A stretch of DNA of 64,000 bases, taken from the NCBI GenBank assembly GCA_029959085.1, contig JARWIR010000002.1:34001733-34065732 (forward strand). The letters run 5' to 3'. Shown piece by piece: positions 62,201 to 64,000 of this stretch. The notes below the pieces were generated by a model that did no database searches, was not told the DNA's origin, and saw only the letters and a program-made list of their open reading frames with translations. The DNA comes from Nemophila menziesii (Eukaryota; Streptophyta; Magnoliopsida; Boraginales; Hydrophyllaceae). The translations under genes were made by a program, and so were the position numbers. Every line of letters starts with the position of its first letter. The stretch's first letter is position 1.

Positions 62201-63240
62201 AATACTAACAATAAACACTAACAATAAACCGTAACCAGAAACCCCAAACCCTAGACACTAAACCCTATACCCAAATCCCAAAATCTTAACCACGGAAACT
62301 TAACCATGGAAAGGATAATAACGTGAAGATTTTGGCTCGTTTTTATCATTCAAACACTTTGTAAACCTTTTTAAAGATTTTTGATGTTCCCGAGAGGATT
62401 TTTGCTAACTTTCGCATACTTTCTCAAAATGGGGCACATAATATATATTTTTGAGTGCGTTGGGCCTTCTGGGACCGACAGATGGCTTCGCCATCTAAGA
62501 TCATCTTTTTTACATTTTGAGATGTGATTTGTTGACTTTTAGGTTTTTTTAATATTCTATTTTAGGATATCGTATTGTGCGTCTGTTAGGTTTTTACCAA
62601 CCGTAACATTCAACACTAATATCTAAAATTTCTAATATTATACCCCAAACAATAAACACAAAACCTTAACCCTATAACCTACACCTAATCCAGCACCATA
62701 AGCCCTAAATACTAACCATAAACACTAACAATAAACCGTAACCATAAACCCCAAATCCTAGACACTAAACCCTATACCCTAATCCCAAAACCTTAATCAC
62801 AGAAATCGAACCATGGAAAGGATAATAACGTGAAGATTTTGGCTCGTTTCTATCATTCAAACACTTTGTAAACCGTTTTTAAGATTTTTGAAGTTCTCGG
62901 GAGGATTTTTGCTAACTTTCGCATACTTTCTCAGAATGGGGCACATAATATATGTTTTTTTAGTGCTTTGGGTCTTCTGGGACCGACAGATGGCTTCGCC
63001 ATCTAAGATAATCTGTTTTACGTTTTAAGATGTGTTTTGTTGACTTTTAGGTTGTTTTTAATATTCTATTTTAGGATATCGTTATTTTTGGTTCGTTAGG
63101 TTTTCACCAACCGTAACATCAGCACTAATTTTTAAAGTCTCTATCATTATACCAGAGATCATAAACACAAAACCCTAACCCACACCTAACCATGAGCCCT
63201 AAATACTAACCATAAACATTAACAATAAACCGTAACCAGA
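59281..63240 (+). repeat. 1,980-bp tetrameric tandem duplication
   Basis: 59281-61260 and 61261-63240 are near-identical units of four monomers (anchors 59332, 59836, 60325, 60832 and 61312, 61816, 62305, 62812). Visible differences are 'cactcctg' versus 'cactcccg' near 59890/61871 and 'aacataaaac' versus 'aacacaaaac' near 60169/62149. All three boundaries fall in the telomere-like motif ending 'aaaccgtaaccaga', which fits unequal exchange between misaligned monomers. Confidence 0.94.
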
Positions 63241-64000
63241 ATCCACAAAACCCTAGAGACTAAACCCTATACACTAATCCCAAAACCTTAATCACAGAAC
63301 CATAACCATGGAAAGGATAATAATGTGAAGATTTTGGCTCGTTTCTATCATTTCAAACACTCTGCAAACCATTTTTAAGATGGTTGAAGTTCCCGGGAGG
63401 ATTTTTGCTAACTTTCGAATACTTTCTCAGAATGGGGCACATAATATATGTTTTTTGAGTGCGTTGGGCCTTCTCGGACCAATAGATGGCATAAGATCAT
63501 CTGTTTAACTTTTTGATGACTTTTAGGATGTTTTTAATATTCTATTTTAGGATATCGTATTTTGGGTCCGTTAAGTTTTTACCAACCGTAACATTCAACC
63601 CTAATTTTTAAAATCTCTAACATTATACCCTAAACAAAAAACACAAAAACTTAACCCTATAACCTACGCCTAATCCATCACCATAAGCCCTAAATACTAA
63701 CCATAAACACTAAAAATAAACCGTAACCAAAAACCCCAAACCCGAGATCTAAACCCTATACCCTAATCCAAAAACCTTAATCACAGAAACCTAACCATGG
63801 AAAGGATAATAATGTGAAGATTTTGGCTCGTTTCTATCATTCAAACACTTTGTAAACCGTTTTTAAGATTTTTGAAGTTCTCGGGCAAATTTTTGCTAAC
63901 TTTCGCATACTTTCTCAGAATGGGGCACATAATATATGTTTTTTGAGTGCGTTGGGCCTTCTCGGACCAATAGATGGCTTTGCCATCTAAGATCATCTGT
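63241..64000 (+). repeat. Satellite at the right edge
   Basis: Anchors are at 63307 and 63796. The array continues past the window. Monomer 63307 lost the right arm of the hairpin (aatagatggcataagatc). Confidence 0.88.

Larger units (their letters stand above)
1..64000 (+). repeat. ~0.5 kb satellite array with telomere-like half
   Basis: Head-to-tail tandem array of 116 anchor sites (ccatggaaagg or close variants). With the five inserted elements removed, anchors are normally 477-525 bp apart, mean about 497 bp; the exceptions are four ~398-bp monomers at 53.7-57 kb. All monomers run in the same direction. The unique half carries catggaaagg, gttcccgggagg, cacataatatatg, a hairpin around gatggcttcgccatc, and aggatatcg. 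The other half is a degenerate string of ccctaaa/actaacc/cataaac motifs resembling the plant telomere C-strand. The family name and species are not identifiable from the sequence. Long uninterrupted perfect telomere repeats are absent, so this is satellite rather than telomere. Confidence 0.97.

Noticed and set aside
1..64000. A CRISPR array or bacterial repeat system.
   Set aside because: Units are ~500 bp long and fully repetitive with no spacers; retrotransposons with poly-A tails and plant-type domains show a plant genome.

Overview
The window is almost entirely one plant satellite DNA array. About 57.6 kb consists of 116 recognisable, head-to-tail monomers of about 0.5 kb, all in the same orientation. 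Each monomer has a conserved 'unique' half, which starts at a catggaaagg-type anchor, and a half built from degenerate plant-telomere-like motifs (variants of ccctaaa on the + strand). Plant telomere-like motifs, plant-type LINE domains (zf-RVT plus RNase H; DUF4283 plus CCHC knuckle) and a Mutator-type MITE all point to a seed plant, probably a eudicot. The species cannot be read from the sequence. A subtelomeric or heterochromatic position is likely but is inference.

Layout. 1-6167: alternating short (~495 bp) and long (~510 bp) monomers. 6168-6358: a 191-bp MITE. 6359-9415: satellite. 9416-10488: a 5'-truncated LINE on the minus strand (zf-RVT and RNase H remnants, 17-bp target duplication). 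10489-39370: satellite with successive higher-order repeats (HORs): ~2.0 kb spaced blocks at 15.2-18.6 kb; 2,014 bp x2 (20640-24667); 1,012 bp x2 (24790-26813); ~1,501 bp x3 (28016-32520); and ~2.5 kb, then ~2.0 kb after loss of one monomer (32521-37545). 39371-41783 and 45331-47845: two copies of an ORF1-only LINE on the minus strand, at the same monomer position, with the same 14-bp target duplication. They are separated by the most diverged satellite of the window (41784-45330). 47846-64000: satellite again, with a second copy of the MITE (52372-52562), a 900 bp x4 HOR (53756-57355) and a 1,980 bp x2 duplication (59281-63240).

No intact protein-coding gene, tRNA or rRNA was found. All coding remnants are retrotransposon pseudogenes. 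The most interesting points are: (i) the monomer itself, with a strand switch between TTTAGG-like and CCCTAA-like motifs and a conserved 7-bp-stem hairpin that shows both a paired stem change and an apparent loop inversion; (ii) nested, nearly identical HORs of several lengths, one of which fixes a 98-bp microhomology deletion; (iii) an ORF1-only (half-LINE) family with a W-box-rich 5' region; and (iv) one LINE insertion apparently copied along with the satellite.
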